Below, one piece after another: positions 1-10,995 of a stretch of 64,000 bases of DNA; positions within the stretch are counted from its first letter, which is position 1; each line of letters starts with the position of its first letter. A program made the translations under genes and the position numbers. Below the pieces are notes generated by a model, which saw only the letters and a list, made by a program, of their open reading frames with translations, was not told where the DNA came from and ran no database searches. The DNA is from Serilophus lunatus (lineage: Eukaryota > Chordata > Aves > Passeriformes > Eurylaimidae), in contig VXBA01000672.1 in the NCBI GenBank assembly GCA_013399895.1, forward strand, positions 64,184 to 128,183, in the 5' to 3' direction.

Positions 1-1331
1 TTTTTTTTTTTTTTTTTTTTTCCTATTACAGACCACGAAAGTCAATGGTTTGGACAAACTTCAGTTTGACTGGGACTATACTTCCCATGCTTTTCAAGCT
101 TGCTGCAGCTTTCTTTTCTTAAACCATGTAAAAAGAACAAGAACCCTCATTTTTTAAGAATTATAAGAATGATTTTATCCGAAGCTGTGTTGTCAAGAGA
201 TGCTCCACTGTGACTCTTGAGCTATGCCAATTTGATTTAATTTTTTGTCCAGTTACTTGTGGTTTTTACAGTCCTAAGTAAAACTATCTAAAGGAAATTA
301 AATGCAGCTTTCAATACTTTTTTTTTTATAAAGAGGTGCTTTTTTTCTCAAAAAGTAAATATGAACAGTACAGCATACTACTATAAAGGGAGAATTATTT
401 TCCCAACAGGTTCTAACAAAAATGTGAAGAGAAGTCTGACTGTTGCTGTTCGTTTAATTTCCTATTTTCACACTTGTTACTTTAGTTATACTAATGATGA
501 CATGGAAACATTGAACAAATACTGAACTTCAGAAAGTACCTTTTTCTAAAGAACAAAAGTCCAATATTACCGAGTATTGTTTGTCATCACTGTCTGAGTA
601 TTTCATGGCAAATACAGTAATTCATCAATTTTTTGACAACAGGAATCAAAATGAACTTGATGAAGACTAGTATTTATATATGTCTTTCTATGATTCTATT
701 AGAACACACATACATATGCATCTAAGGAGAGTGAAAGAAATTATTTTAATAAAAAAACAAAGTGAAAAACACAATCTAAGAATGTATATACTTTAGTAAA
801 CACCAGTGACATACAAAAATTTTCTAAGCATATTTCAAATTAAATAGCTAAGATACGTAAGCTTGATGTTTATTTTTTGGTACATTTGTTTAAGATCAGC
901 TTCTTCATCGGCCAGTTGTGACATAAAAAAAAACAAAACAGATTTGGTAACATTTCTGATACTATATCTCAGAAAATTAGATTTATTAAAATAATTTTTC
1001 TTTGAATTATCAACATATGTATTTAAATTATCTGAAATTTGCAAAGAATTAATTGAATTGTGTAAAATAGGTATGAAATAGTGTCCATCAAGGCTTTACA
1101 CCACCACCATTATTAGATTTAGTTTTAGTTAACTTGTTATTCTGGCAAAATTGGAAATAAAATGACATACCATTAAATTGGTTGAGTCTTAAAAGGCCAT
1201 TGATGGAAATTTAAGGGGCTTTTGAGATGTCATAAATATGAGTAGAAAAGACAGCATGAGATTAAACCTTGGGGACGTAGGATATTGTCTCCAGAGGAAA
1301 AATGCGAAGGAGCAATTGTTCTGCTGAGGTT
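1..1331. other. AT-rich sequence, no gene seen
   Basis: The window opens with a run of about 21 T, possibly the edge of an A/T tail belonging to something outside the window. The rest is AT-rich with stops in all frames. I see no repeat family, splice-flanked exon or RNA gene in it. Confidence 0.6.
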
Positions 1332-2010
1332 TTATCTGGACCAGGGGTGCTGATTGACATCCAGCTGAACACAACCTAGCAGTGTGCCCAGGTGGTCAAA
1401 AGAATCAATGGCATGCTTTTTTGTATGAGAAATAGTCTGCCCAGCAGGACTAGGACAATAATCATCTGAAGGTACTTGGCACTCGTGAGGCCACAGCTCA
1501 AATCGGTGCCCAATTCTGGGCCTCTCACTACATGAAAGACATTGAGGTTCTGGAGTATGTCCAGAGAAAGGAAACAGCTGGTGAAGGATTTGGAGCACAA
1601 GACTTATGAGGAATGGCTGAGGGACCTGGGGTTGTTTAGTCTGGAGAAAAGGAGGCTCAGAGGTGACCTTATCAGTCTCTACAAATACCTGAAAGGAGAT
1701 TGTAGCACGTCAGCCTCTTCTCCTAGGTAACAAGTGACAGGATGTGAGGAAATGGCCTCAAATTCTGCTAGGGAAGGTTTAGATTGCATATTAGGAAAAA
1801 ATATCTTCACTGGTAGAGTGGTCAGACATTGGAACAGGCTGTCTAGGGAAGTGGTTGAGTCACTATACCTGAAAGTCCAAATACCCTGTGGATGTGGCAC
1901 TCAGGGACATAGTTTAGTGGTGAACATGGTAGTTCTGGGTGAATGGTCAGCTTCCATGACCTTAAGGGTCTTTTCCAAAATTAATGACTCTATAATGATT
2001 CTATGATTGT
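1332..2010 (+). mobile_element. CR1 LINE, 3' end with C-terminal ORF2 remnant
   Basis: This is a 5'-truncated CR1 in plus orientation. Reading along it I recognise the end of the CR1 reverse-transcriptase ORF, including the phrases YEEWLRDLGLFSLEKRRLRG (near 1617-1676) and VVRHWNRL followed by REVVES (near 1821-1862), then the 3' untranslated part. It finishes with the short ATGATTCTATGATT-type repeats that end CR1 copies (about 1995-2010). The frame is broken between the two recognisable peptide blocks, so it is a dead fragment. The start is approximate; similarity becomes clear at 'ggaccaggggtgctgattga' near 1338. Confidence 0.93.
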
Positions 2011-2384
2011 ATTATTGCAATATCAGCCAATTCTGGGCATCATACTCCTGGAAAAAAGTTCAGAAAAGCTGAAAAAAACTTAAGTAGCTAACTTATTACA
2101 AGGTTATAAAAATTAAAAATTTGCAACTCAGTCTGAATTTTTTGATACCTTTGCTGTGGTATGTTTATGCATGTAATTGATTTACAGGAAGTGAAAACCA
2201 AAGGACACATCTTGACAACCATTAAGTTCTCATCATGCAACACACCTTTTTATATATCACTAAATATCTATAGACTGGACTAGCAGCATTATCTGAATGA
2301 CCATTAATTATTAAACAATTACAACAGAATTATATTATCTAAGGAATTTTATGTGAAAAATTGTGCTTACGATGTCTGCATATG
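2011..2384. other. Unassigned spacer between two CR1 copies
   Basis: AT-rich sequence between the end of one CR1 and the next inverted repeat. I see no gene or repeat. Confidence 0.5.
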
Positions 2385-2456
2385 ACATGACCTACAGGAC
2401 AACATCTATTATCAGTGTGGAAATGTTGATACTAGATGTTGTCCTACAGGTCATGT
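2385..2456. repeat. Imperfect inverted repeat, 23-nt arms
   Basis: The arm at 2385-2407 and the arm at 2434-2456 are reverse complements over 23 positions with two mismatches, separated by a 26-nt spacer. Transcribed, it would form a hairpin. It lies just upstream of the CR1 fragment that follows and does not match the CR1 sequence I know. It may be a rearrangement scar or a small hairpin element. Confidence 0.7.
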
Positions 2457-2457
2457 A

Positions 2458-2718
2458 AGAAAGAACTTGAGAAATATGAAATGGCCTCAGTTTGTACCTG
2501 AAAAGGTTTAGATTAGATATTGGAGGGAGGGGGAAGGGGGAAGTAATGAGAAGGCTTGCAAAGCATTGAAACAGAATGCCCAAGGAAATGGTGGAGTCAC
2601 TATCCCTAGAAGTGTTCAAAAAAGTGTGGATATGCTACTTGAGGACAGGGTTTGATGGTGAACAAGATGATGGTGCTAGTTTGATGGCTAGACTTCATGA
2701 TCTCAGGGGTTTTGAGAA
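2458..2718 (+). mobile_element. CR1 LINE 3' fragment
   Basis: This is a short, worn CR1 3' end in plus orientation. The order of recognisable pieces is AAATGGCCTCAG, then GGTTTAGATTAGATATTGG, then GCATTGAAACAGAATGCCCA, then GGTGGAGTCACTATCCCTAGAAG. These follow the same order as in the copy at 1332-2010. The middle holds a private G-rich stretch (GGGAGGGGGAAGGGGG near 2524). The usual terminal octamer repeats are not preserved. Confidence 0.85.
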
Positions 2719-3902
2719 ACAATTACATCTAGAAGTATGCTAGACACCTAAATTCCAGTCCAGGCCTTCAGTTCACACAACATCCACGTCTCATTTATAT
2801 GTGACCCAGGAAAAAACTGGACCTCTTGACATCATATAACTCCTTGTTTCTATGGAAAGAAATCTGGGCATAAGTCACAAACTGAAATAGTTTTCAAGCA
2901 GTGCCTAATCACAATATTGAGACTCCACTGTCCTTGCACACACCTGTATACCCAAGCAAATAAATGCAATGGTAGAATCAAAGTACTGGTCAGTGAAAAT
3001 GAAAAATCCCCTTAGAGAAACAAAGAAGGTAAAAGTTTACTCCTCTTGGTTTGTTCCAGTTTGGGATATGTGAAGATATTTTTTTAGTTTATTTTTGCCT
3101 TCTTTTTTATTGTTTCTCTGAAAGTCTGAAACAGTGGGTAAAATAGTACAGTGTACAAAAGAAGCTATTGAACAAAAAATTTAAGATCTTACCAAATGCA
3201 GCTATTTGGTCTATTCTCAGTGATACATTGAGACTGTAGGCAGGCATCACATCAGTTACTGGGTTTTATATCCTTTTTTTACGTGAACTTTTCCCATTCC
3301 CTCATAGGACTGCTAGGGCTCAGGTTAGAGTTTAACTATAGCCTCCAATTTCAAGGAAGACATTTTGGCTAAGCAGAGCTGTGCAAGAGAGTGTTACGCT
3401 GTGTCTTTTCTAGAAAAAAACTCCTCCAAGAAGAGCAAATGCAGCTTATCATTAGTGTAGATCCTGATTTTAGATGTACAAATAGGGAGAGGTGTGCTGG
3501 ATTCAGAGTGCCTCTGACTAAGTTTCTTAACACTTAAGTGTCAAGTGTCTAAGCTGGTTTTGTTTGTTTGTTTGTTTTGTTTTGTTTTTAATATTCTTTT
3601 CCTTTATGGCAACAGTGAAAAGCCAGAATCTCCTGTCTAAGAGTCTGCAGTGAGAAGCTGAAGGAAGGAGAGGAAAGAGTTAAAGTAAGCAACTGGAGCT
3701 GGCAGATCATGTGGTGACAGAGAACATTCTGTGAGGAATAGCGAACAGGTCAGTCAAACCTCAGAGATTATGGAAAGAGCCTTCCAACAAAGAAAAAAAG
3801 ATAGAGTCTACTGTGACCCAGAAAAGTTATGTCTCGGCTGAAATTGAGCCAAGAAGTAGGATGTACCTTCAATGATGCAGTCAACAGGGGCAGATTGCTT
3901 TT
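2719..3902. other. Unassigned AT-rich stretch
   Basis: No gene or interspersed repeat recognised. It contains a short GTTTT/GTTTG simple repeat near 3556-3590. Confidence 0.5.
3556..3590. repeat. (TTTG)n/(TTTTG)n simple repeat
   Basis: A run of TTTTG and TTTG units visible directly in the sequence. Confidence 0.9.
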
Positions 3903-4740
3903 TGTCTCAGGTTAGAACAATACCTTCCAGGGAAGATGGGAATGTTCCTGGAGCAGAAAGAAAAATTCTTTCTCCACTTTATCACACTTTTAAAGTCAAG
4001 AGGGTTTTAGTAAAAAAAAAGTAGAAAAAGGAAGCAACGATTATATATATATATATGTATATATATTATATATACATCCACATACATATACATATTAATA
4101 AATAAAAGAACAAACAGTAACACAACAGTAACAAGAAACAAACAAACCCCACTCCCCTTTGTCCCCTCCATGTTATTTTACTTTGGTGTGCTCAGAGCCA
4201 TGGAGGAAAGGTCCTGCAGGCTCCCCACACACATGCAGGGAGTTCCTCTGGTTTTGCTGCTGAGATGAGCAAGTCACTTGTCTGATACAGGGACAATGGG
4301 AGACGACACAGGCTAGCTTCGAGCAGGCACCGGTGCAGGCAGGGTTCTCTCCTCTCTCTCTCTTCAGGGGCTGCTGCAGGGTCCACCTGGATACAGTAGC
4401 TGGGCCAGGCGAGGCAGAGGCAGCAGCAAGAGGTGATCTGATCACGAGGCAGCAGTCAGGACTTCCCAATCGTTTGGCAGGACAAGAGGAAGAGCACTGG
4501 GAGCAGCAGCAGTGGTCCTTCTCCCCGGGATTGAAGCAAAAAATCAATGAGTTGAGCTGGCCCCCCACAGAGACCTTCTATTGTCTCGAGAAAGATAGGA
4601 GGAAGGGGTTGGGGGGGGAGAGGCAGTCATACTCCACTCCTCCTCTGCACAGCATCCAGGGCAGGAATTTGCCTGCCACCCAGCTATTAAGGGTTATTAG
4701 CTCTCAGGCCAAAAGACAATGACGTCCTCCATCCCAACCC
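3903..4740 (-). mobile_element. Degenerate ERV LTR, minus orientation
   Basis: The left end starts TGTCTCAGG and continues through GGGAATGTTCCTGGAGCAG, a CTCCACTTTAT block, TCAAGAGGGTTTTAGT and a GTAGAAAAAGGAAGC block. The same blocks in the same order form the U5 end of the LTR copies at 21707-22053. The remainder (about 4170-4740) is GC-richer than its surroundings and produces long spurious open frames on both strands. I read it as U3/R of a minus-strand LTR. The right boundary is approximate and I found no target duplication. Confidence 0.65.
4041..4075. repeat. TA-rich microsatellite
   Basis: A (TA)n run interrupted by G and TT, lying inside the LTR-derived block. Confidence 0.9.
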
Positions 4741-6674
4741 TGCTGAGGAGGTCTGTTCTTTGCTTAGCTTTCTTCAGTTTGCCAGCATCATGGTGATAAT
4801 GGGAAAATTTTCCCAAAAAGGAACCTAACCCATAACATTTATAAAGGCTTTCATAGTCATATAGAATCACTTTAACAATTCTTTATTTTAAAAAATAACA
4901 CAGTCTAGTGCTGAAGGCTCAGCTTAAGAAGTATAGACAGGTGTTACAGTGAGTTGTCAAGGTTACTGAATTTGTTGCTAGGAAGAGTTTGATGTTAGAG
5001 CTGGGTTTTCCATCCTCTCAAGTCCTGGAGCTATTTCTGTGTTTCTCTCTTCAGCCAGATGTCTTCATGTTAGCCCTCACCCTGGCACATGAAAAAAAAG
5101 GGCTATTTTTTTGTCCAATAGGGAAGTCCTAGTCTGTCAGCCTGTTGTCACAGGCAGCAGTCATAGACCTGCAGATAGAAAAAGACATCCAGTACTCATT
5201 TGACCATGAGACAAAGATTACAGATTGTGATCTTGTAATAGCAAAAATTGTACCTCCTAGGCTATACTTTGGAGGAAAAATTACATTCAAATTACTCTTA
5301 ATTAGAAGCACGATCACCTATGTGAGAGAAGCCTGCATGATCATCTGATAGAGGTTGAAAATCTTTTTTCATGGATCAAAAGTTATTAGGGAAAAAAAAA
5401 ACAAAAAGCTTGGGAGAGAAGTAATTCATCTTTGTAATCTGCCTTCAGCAACTCAGCTGGAGTGGTGAATGTTTACCTGGGGATGGCACTGGCAAATAGA
5501 AACCCTGTTTTTCTGAATTCTGATGTATTTCCAGACACACTCTAAGTTATACTCCTGTCATTAGAACTCAGCTCTTTTTTTCCAAAAAAGTCTTCCTTTT
5601 TTCTCCTTTTTCTGTTTTTTATTTTAATTTTTTTTTTCTACTTCCACGGTAAGTCTTCTTTGAGATTTAACATGAAATTGAGTAAAGGAACTCAATGCAA
5701 AGCCTTTCTTGAATCTCTGCAGCTGTTGCAACCTGCTATAGATTTAAAGTGAAAAGTTCAAATCTATGGTGAAAGGCCAGGAAAGAACTTACAGTTACAA
5801 GTTACATAAGAATCTGGCAGTCATTAATTCCTACCATCATCATCAATCTGTGTAATTTAAGATCTGAGCTTTAGTATTCACACTACACACAAGTTTTGGA
5901 TAATGAACAGAATCAACTCGCATTCTTCACACATATTCTTCAAAGTTTGTTGACACTATATGAAAGTATGTGCATGTTTATCTGTTGCCCTCTACCTCCC
6001 ATACCATCACCAGCAAAATCTGTCATGCTGCAAGTTCCTTATTTCTGACCTCAATCGCTCTTGTATTTTAACCACTCCTGGGAACTAGTCACACTGACTA
6101 TCTGCTGCAGTCTTGAGTTATGAGATCTTTTACACACAGCCAACAAGACCTCTCCTAATTATTGCCTAACAGCTCCTATGGTGCAGAATGTGCATCTAGC
6201 TATTTGAAGACTTTTAATGTCAAATTGAGCCTGACTTCCTATGTCTTTTTAATTCAATTTTTTTCTTCTTCCTGCATTATATACTTGACTGTAAGAGTGG
6301 AGGGAAATCAGCATAAAAATGGAACTATGAAGCACAAACACAACCACTCTTACTAATGAGGAAAAGAAGGACCTAATCCTGACGAATGCTCTGAGTGACT
6401 GCTTTAGATAACATTTTCTACATATTCAAGCAGAAATTTGAACTATGCTCCTATCAGGTGCAAGCAGTAATTAGTTCTGCATCTCTTTCCATCTAGTGCT
6501 ATCTTCTTCTATTAGCTTCTCTAAATCCATGGAAATCCCTTATGTACTGAAGGTTCAGTTCTGTAGGTCAACCTCTATCAGACAAGGAAAGCTATACCTG
6601 TATTTCTAAAGAGCAGGACCTTTGACTAATCTTAGCCTGAGAATTTTAAGAACGATGACTGCAACTTTTCTGCT
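4741..6674. other. Unassigned AT-rich stretch
   Basis: About 1.9 kb without recognisable gene or repeat. A 67-codon open frame at 5145-5348 has no family features and looks like chance. Confidence 0.5.
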
Positions 6675-7178
6675 TGTAATGGGTTGATGTTGGCTGGATG
6701 CCAGGTGCCCACCAAGCCACTCTATCATTCCCCTTCCCACCTGGACAGGGGAGAGAGAATGAGATGAAAAACAACTCATAGGTTGAGACAAGGCAGTTTA
6801 GTAAAGTAAAAGTGAAAATTTGTGCACATACAAGCAAAGTGGAAAATAACAAGGTTTATTCTCTACTTCCTTTCAGCAAGAGACGTCCAGCCACTTCCCA
6901 GGAAACAGGGCTTCAGCGCATGTAGCAGTTGCTCAGAAGGTGAACATTGTAAATAATGAATGCCTATCCGCTTCCTCCTCCTTTTCTTATCTTTTATATC
7001 CAAGCTGACATCATATTGTATAGAATATCCATTTGGTTAGTTTGTGTCAGCTGGCCTACTTGTGTTCCTCCCAGGATCTTGCCCTCAATGGGGCTGAGAG
7101 AAGGAGTGTTGACAGACAGTGCTGATGCTGTGCCAGTACTGCTCAGCAGTACCCAAAGCATTGGTGCGTAATCAATAC
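6675..7178 (-). mobile_element. ERVL-type LTR, minus orientation, 5' end missing
   Basis: The left edge, TGTAATGGGTTGATGTTGGC followed by TGGATGCCAGGTGCCCACCAA, is the reverse complement of the 3' end of a very common bird LTR family that ends in ...CATCCAGCCAGGGTCAACCCA. On the minus strand I see a TATA-like GATATAAAAG (near 7000), then AATAAA (near 6853), then the U5 end, the order expected for an LTR. The right edge corresponds to the GCTGAGCAGTACT part of the U3. The extreme 5' end of the family is absent, cut where the neighbouring plus-strand LTR begins. Confidence 0.8.
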
Positions 7179-7998
7179 GACAATGCAGACACCAAGGTCA
7201 GTGGAGAAGGAGGGGGAGGAGGTGCTCCAGGCACTGGAGCTGAGGTTCCCCTGCAGCCTATAGTGACCATGGTGAAGCAGCTGTGACCCTAAAGCCCATG
7301 GAGGTTAGTGGGAGGGCAGAGATTCACCTTCAATCTGTGGAGGAGGCCCATGCTGGAGCAATTGGATGCCTCAAAGGAGCTTGTGATCCCGTAAGAAGCC
7401 TGCACTGGAACAGGCTCCTGGCATGGACCTGTGGACCCATGGGGAGAGGAGCCCACACTGGACCACATTTCCTGGTAGGACTGCTTATTGTGATGTTGGA
7501 ACAGCCTGTGCATGAAGGACATGGAAAAGTGACCAGTGTTGGAGCAGTTCTTGGAGAACTGCTGATCATGAGGTGGACTCACATTGGAGAAGTTCATGGA
7601 GAACTGTCTTCCGTGGCAAGGACCCCATGCTTTAGCAGTGGAAGGACTCCTCTCCCTGAGAAGCAGCAGGAACAGTGTGTGATGAACTGACCATAACCCC
7701 AATTCCCAATGTCCCTGCACTGCTGTCAGGGAACAGGTAGAGCCTAGGAAGGTGCAAGGGGTGTAGGGAAGGTGTTTTTAAGATTTATTTTATTTTTCAT
7801 TATCCTGTTCTGATTTTGATTAGTAATAAATTCACCTAATTTCCTCAGTTGAAATCTGTTTTGCTTTTGATGATGTTTGATCTCTCCTGGTCCTCTTCTC
7901 AACTCATGAGCCTTTGTTATTTTTTCTCCTTGTCCAGGTGAGAAGGGGAGTGATAAAGAAGCTTTGGTGGGTGCCTGGCATCCAGCTAGGATCAACTC
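7179..7998 (+). mobile_element. ERVL-type LTR, plus orientation, 5' end missing
   Basis: From GCAGACACCAAGGTCAGTGG onward this follows a familiar bird LTR: degenerate repeats of the form CCCATGCTGGAGCA(G), a GATGAACTGACC block (near 7682), GTTTTTAAGATTTATTTTAT (near 7776), then the U5 end with CACCTGG-like and GGCATCCAGCTAGGATCAAC near 7978. Its terminal ~115 bp are an inverted copy of the left edge of the LTR at 6675. The two LTRs therefore lie head to head, both lacking 5' ends. The 135-codon frame at 7283-7690 is a by-product of the in-frame repeats, not a gene. Confidence 0.82.
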
Positions 7999-8164
7999 AC
8001 TAAACAGATATACTGAGGGGATGACAGATTTGAGGTTTATTACTAGCTAACAAGAATTATTTTTATAAAGAGTTGTTGCATTTTCTACATGATGTGAATG
8101 GCATCAATTGATGCTTCCATTGCTAGAAGCAACAAAATTATGTGCATTGAAAGGGGTATATAGA

Positions 8165-8830
8165 GATGTTGAACTCCATGAAGACAACTTTGAAGTTAGC
8201 TCCATCTTCAGAATTAGATCAAGTTGTCTCACTATGTTGTCCACTTAAGTTTTGAATGGATGCAAGTGAGGGTGAAGCTTCCACAACATCTGTGCAACTT
8301 TTTCAAATGCTTAGCTCCTTATCCTCACTAAAAAAAAAAGAATATTTATCTTAGCATCTCACCGCAGTTTCTCTTTCTGAAACTTGTATCTGTTGGTTTT
8401 TGTTCTTTTGCTGTTTACATTTCCTATCAGAGATTTGTGAGCAATGGGAAGGTCATCTCCTCTTAAGACTGAACAAATCCATTTGTCTCAACTTGTCATT
8501 ATAGATGATGAGCAGCAGCTCTGTAAAGATCTGAGCCACTTTCTATTTTACTTCCTCTAGTCTGCTGTTATCTTTCTAGCAGAGGCTAGCCCCAAACTGG
8601 ACACAGAACTCCGTATGGGGTCTCAAAAGTTCTACATAGATGGGAATAACCACTTTATTCAATCTGCTGTCTTTGTTCTTGCTAATACAGCCCAGCATGT
8701 AACTGGCCTTTGCTGCATGGGCACATACATACTTCTGTTCAACTAATTGCCCAACAGAACCCCAGTGTTATTTTCTGAGGAATGGCTTCCTGGGCAGCTA
8801 ACACCCAGGCTGTACTATTGCATAGGTTTA
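8165..8830 (-). mobile_element. Old CR1 LINE copy, minus orientation
   Basis: A strongly diverged CR1 in reverse. Recognisable pieces in order are AGACTGAACAAATCCA (near 8466), GCCCCAAACTGGACACAGAACTCC (split here; near 8590), GGGGTCTCAAAAG, AATACAGCCCAGCATGTAACTGGCCTT (near 8683), and GGGCAGCTAACACCCAGGCTGTA near 8792. It belongs to an older subfamily than the copies at 1.3 or 42.9 kb, judging by the level of decay. The 3' boundary near 8165 is approximate. Confidence 0.75.
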
Positions 8831-10027
8831 TCCCATTAACCCTGGGAACACTGCTACCAGATATACATCAAACCATTGACCCCTACCCCTTGAGCCCAGG
8901 CCATTCAATGAATTTTCCACATAGTTTATAGTTTTTCACTGTGTCTTACAGTACTTCCGTGCTGTTGCTAGATGAACAATTCATTGTTGCTAAGGAATAT
9001 GCTCTTCTCTGTGGGAAAGTACGTAATCACTTTGCTTTATTCTCTTTTATTACAGCAGCCTATTTGGTCATGCTGTTTTTCTCTTGACATCCTCTGAACT
9101 GTACTTGTCCTTGTCTACCTACCTTTGACTATGGGAGATGAGACTTCATAAGAAAGAAGATGTGATTATTTTTCTCTCTTATCTTTTGTCACTATATTTT
9201 TTTCATAAAAGTGAAGATACACATCTCTACTTCTTCACTGTGTGGGATGAAGGTGGTGATCAGAGATTATATTGCAAACTGAGTTGAGTGGTATAGCTTG
9301 TTCCTTCAGCGAAGAAAAGAAATGGAATTATTGGTCAGAGCTACTGTCTCAGGCATAAGGCACTGATGGTCAATTGTGGCTGAATTTTAATTCATAGGGG
9401 AAGTATGGTTTCTGATTGTGGCAGTGTTTGTGCAATCCTGTGGCTCCAATCTTGAACAGAAAGAAGTGTATCAAGGAAAATCAATGACACTATTGACACA
9501 TTGCAAGCAGACTTACTATTGGGTGATATTTAGTGAGTGTTACTCCAAATATGTTAAATTATTTCTTCATTTAAATCCAGGAAAGTCCAATGAATCTGTC
9601 TTGATACTGAAAGTGCATGAGGAGTAACTGAATTTTTACAAGGAAAAAAAAGAAATTACAGGGTCAACTCTCAGTCTGCCAGGAATGCTAATTAGCTATT
9701 TTGAATGCATGTCCCATTTTGCTAAAGTTCACCAAATGCATTTTTGATTCTTATTCAAGAATTTGTTCTAGGTCCTTGTCTATTTGCAGTTTCCATGGGG
9801 TTTTTATGCTGCTGGAGAGAAATCAAAAGTGAATTTGCATACAGCATAGAACTATCCAAAGTCCCTATGATGAGATATTTTGGAAGAGAGCATTGCTAGG
9901 CTCACAAGGATGTGATCATTTTATGAGACCTAGCCATGGCTTAGAGGTGGGCATATTGGAGTGAACCAATTCAATTGGATTCTGACAAAAATCCAAGTAA
10001 GGCATATGATACATGACATGCTGTTAG
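8831..10027. other. Unassigned AT-rich stretch
   Basis: No gene or repeat recognised. A 69-codon frame at 9418-9627 ends at a stop with no family resemblance. Confidence 0.5.
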
Positions 10028-10088
10028 ATTATAGGTTGGACTTGAAGATCTCTAAGGTCTCTTCCAACCTTGCTGATACTGTGATATA
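10028..10088 (+). mobile_element. CR1 LINE, 3'-terminal fragment
   Basis: About 60 bp matching the extreme CR1 3' end: AGGTTGGACTTGAAGATCTC, then AAGGTCTCTTCCAACCTTG. The same block ends the copy at 25488-25968. Nothing upstream belongs to CR1, so this is a very short 5'-truncated insertion. Confidence 0.85.
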
Positions 10089-10514
10089 GCCCAGAAATGA
10101 TCACAAGTTAGAAGAGTTCACCGAAATGTGAATTTCTTGGGCACAGTGTGCCCAAAACCATGACATCAGCCCTGATTGTACAGTCCTAAGAAATGGTTAC
10201 ATCTAAACAGATGACATCCATCATGCAACTACCATGTTGCATTAACCCATTTTCAAAGTGTAGAATCTAGTTATATTCTCAAAGAAAGAGAGAAAAATAG
10301 CATAAGACAACAGTGAGATCTCAAGACACCTTCCCTGTTTGTTTATAACACACTATGTGCTCCATTTGTCTTTAGACTTTCTCAAAATGAGGAACTAGAA
10401 GAGGTTCTAATTTCCTTTTCTCACTAGAATCTAACTATTGTTCTTGAAGTGACTGTCATGAAAAAGATTAAATTCCATTTTACTTCCCACTGTCCCAAAT
10501 CTGCAACTAAAGAA
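10089..10514. other. Unassigned spacer
   Basis: AT-rich sequence between a CR1 tail and a solo LTR. No feature seen. Confidence 0.5.
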
Positions 10515-10520
10515 GGGTAG

Positions 10521-10989
10521 TGTGAACGGCAGGGGAAAGCAGGCATTCTATCGATACGATTGATAGAGCAAGCTTCCCCTTTATTGCCAAGTGTTACATC
10601 TTTTATACTTTTTACATAATGTATTCATAACAGTAAAGTATAATTGGCTACAGCCTAGAGGTCATAATTTGCATGTTCCTCCTACTTACAGTTTCTTTAG
10701 CAATGCTTGAAACTTCTTTGTCTACTGTTCTCTGTTCTCTACTTAACTATTGCTTCATAGTTGCAACTGTTGTTCTCTCTTTCTGTTCTCTATTTTGCAA
10801 CCTATATCTTCCTAGTTGCAACCCACAAGGCTAAAGGATAGGGTGACCGTTAACTGTTCCAGTCAGCATAATTTGCGCTTTGTTCTGCGGCCTGTTCCCC
10901 TTACTCTTGCTCACTTTAGCTAACATGGAGTTTGCTGCAGTAATGGTTCCAGAGATCCATGTCCCTGCTCTGTCAACTATTCTTCCACA
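10521..10989 (-). mobile_element. Solo LTR (ERVK-like), minus orientation, with 6-bp target duplication
   Basis: The element begins TGTGAACGGCAGGGG and ends ...TATTCTTCCACA, so it has the canonical TG...CA ends. It is flanked on both sides by GGGTAG (10515-10520 and 10990-10995), a perfect 6-bp target-site duplication of the length usual for ERVK/alpha-like retroviruses. On the minus strand there is a TATAAAAG about 25 nt upstream of AATAAAG (near 10600 and 10578), giving a very short R region, again as in alpha-like LTRs. It has no internal region, so it is a solo LTR left by recombination between two LTRs. Length is 469 bp. Confidence 0.88.
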
Positions 10990-10995
10990 GGGTAG

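Noticed and set aside
7283..7720. 135- and 143-codon frames on opposite strands
   Set aside because: They coincide with the CCCATGCTGGAGCAG-type repeats of an LTR whose other copy at 55.6-56.1 kb gives similar accidental frames.
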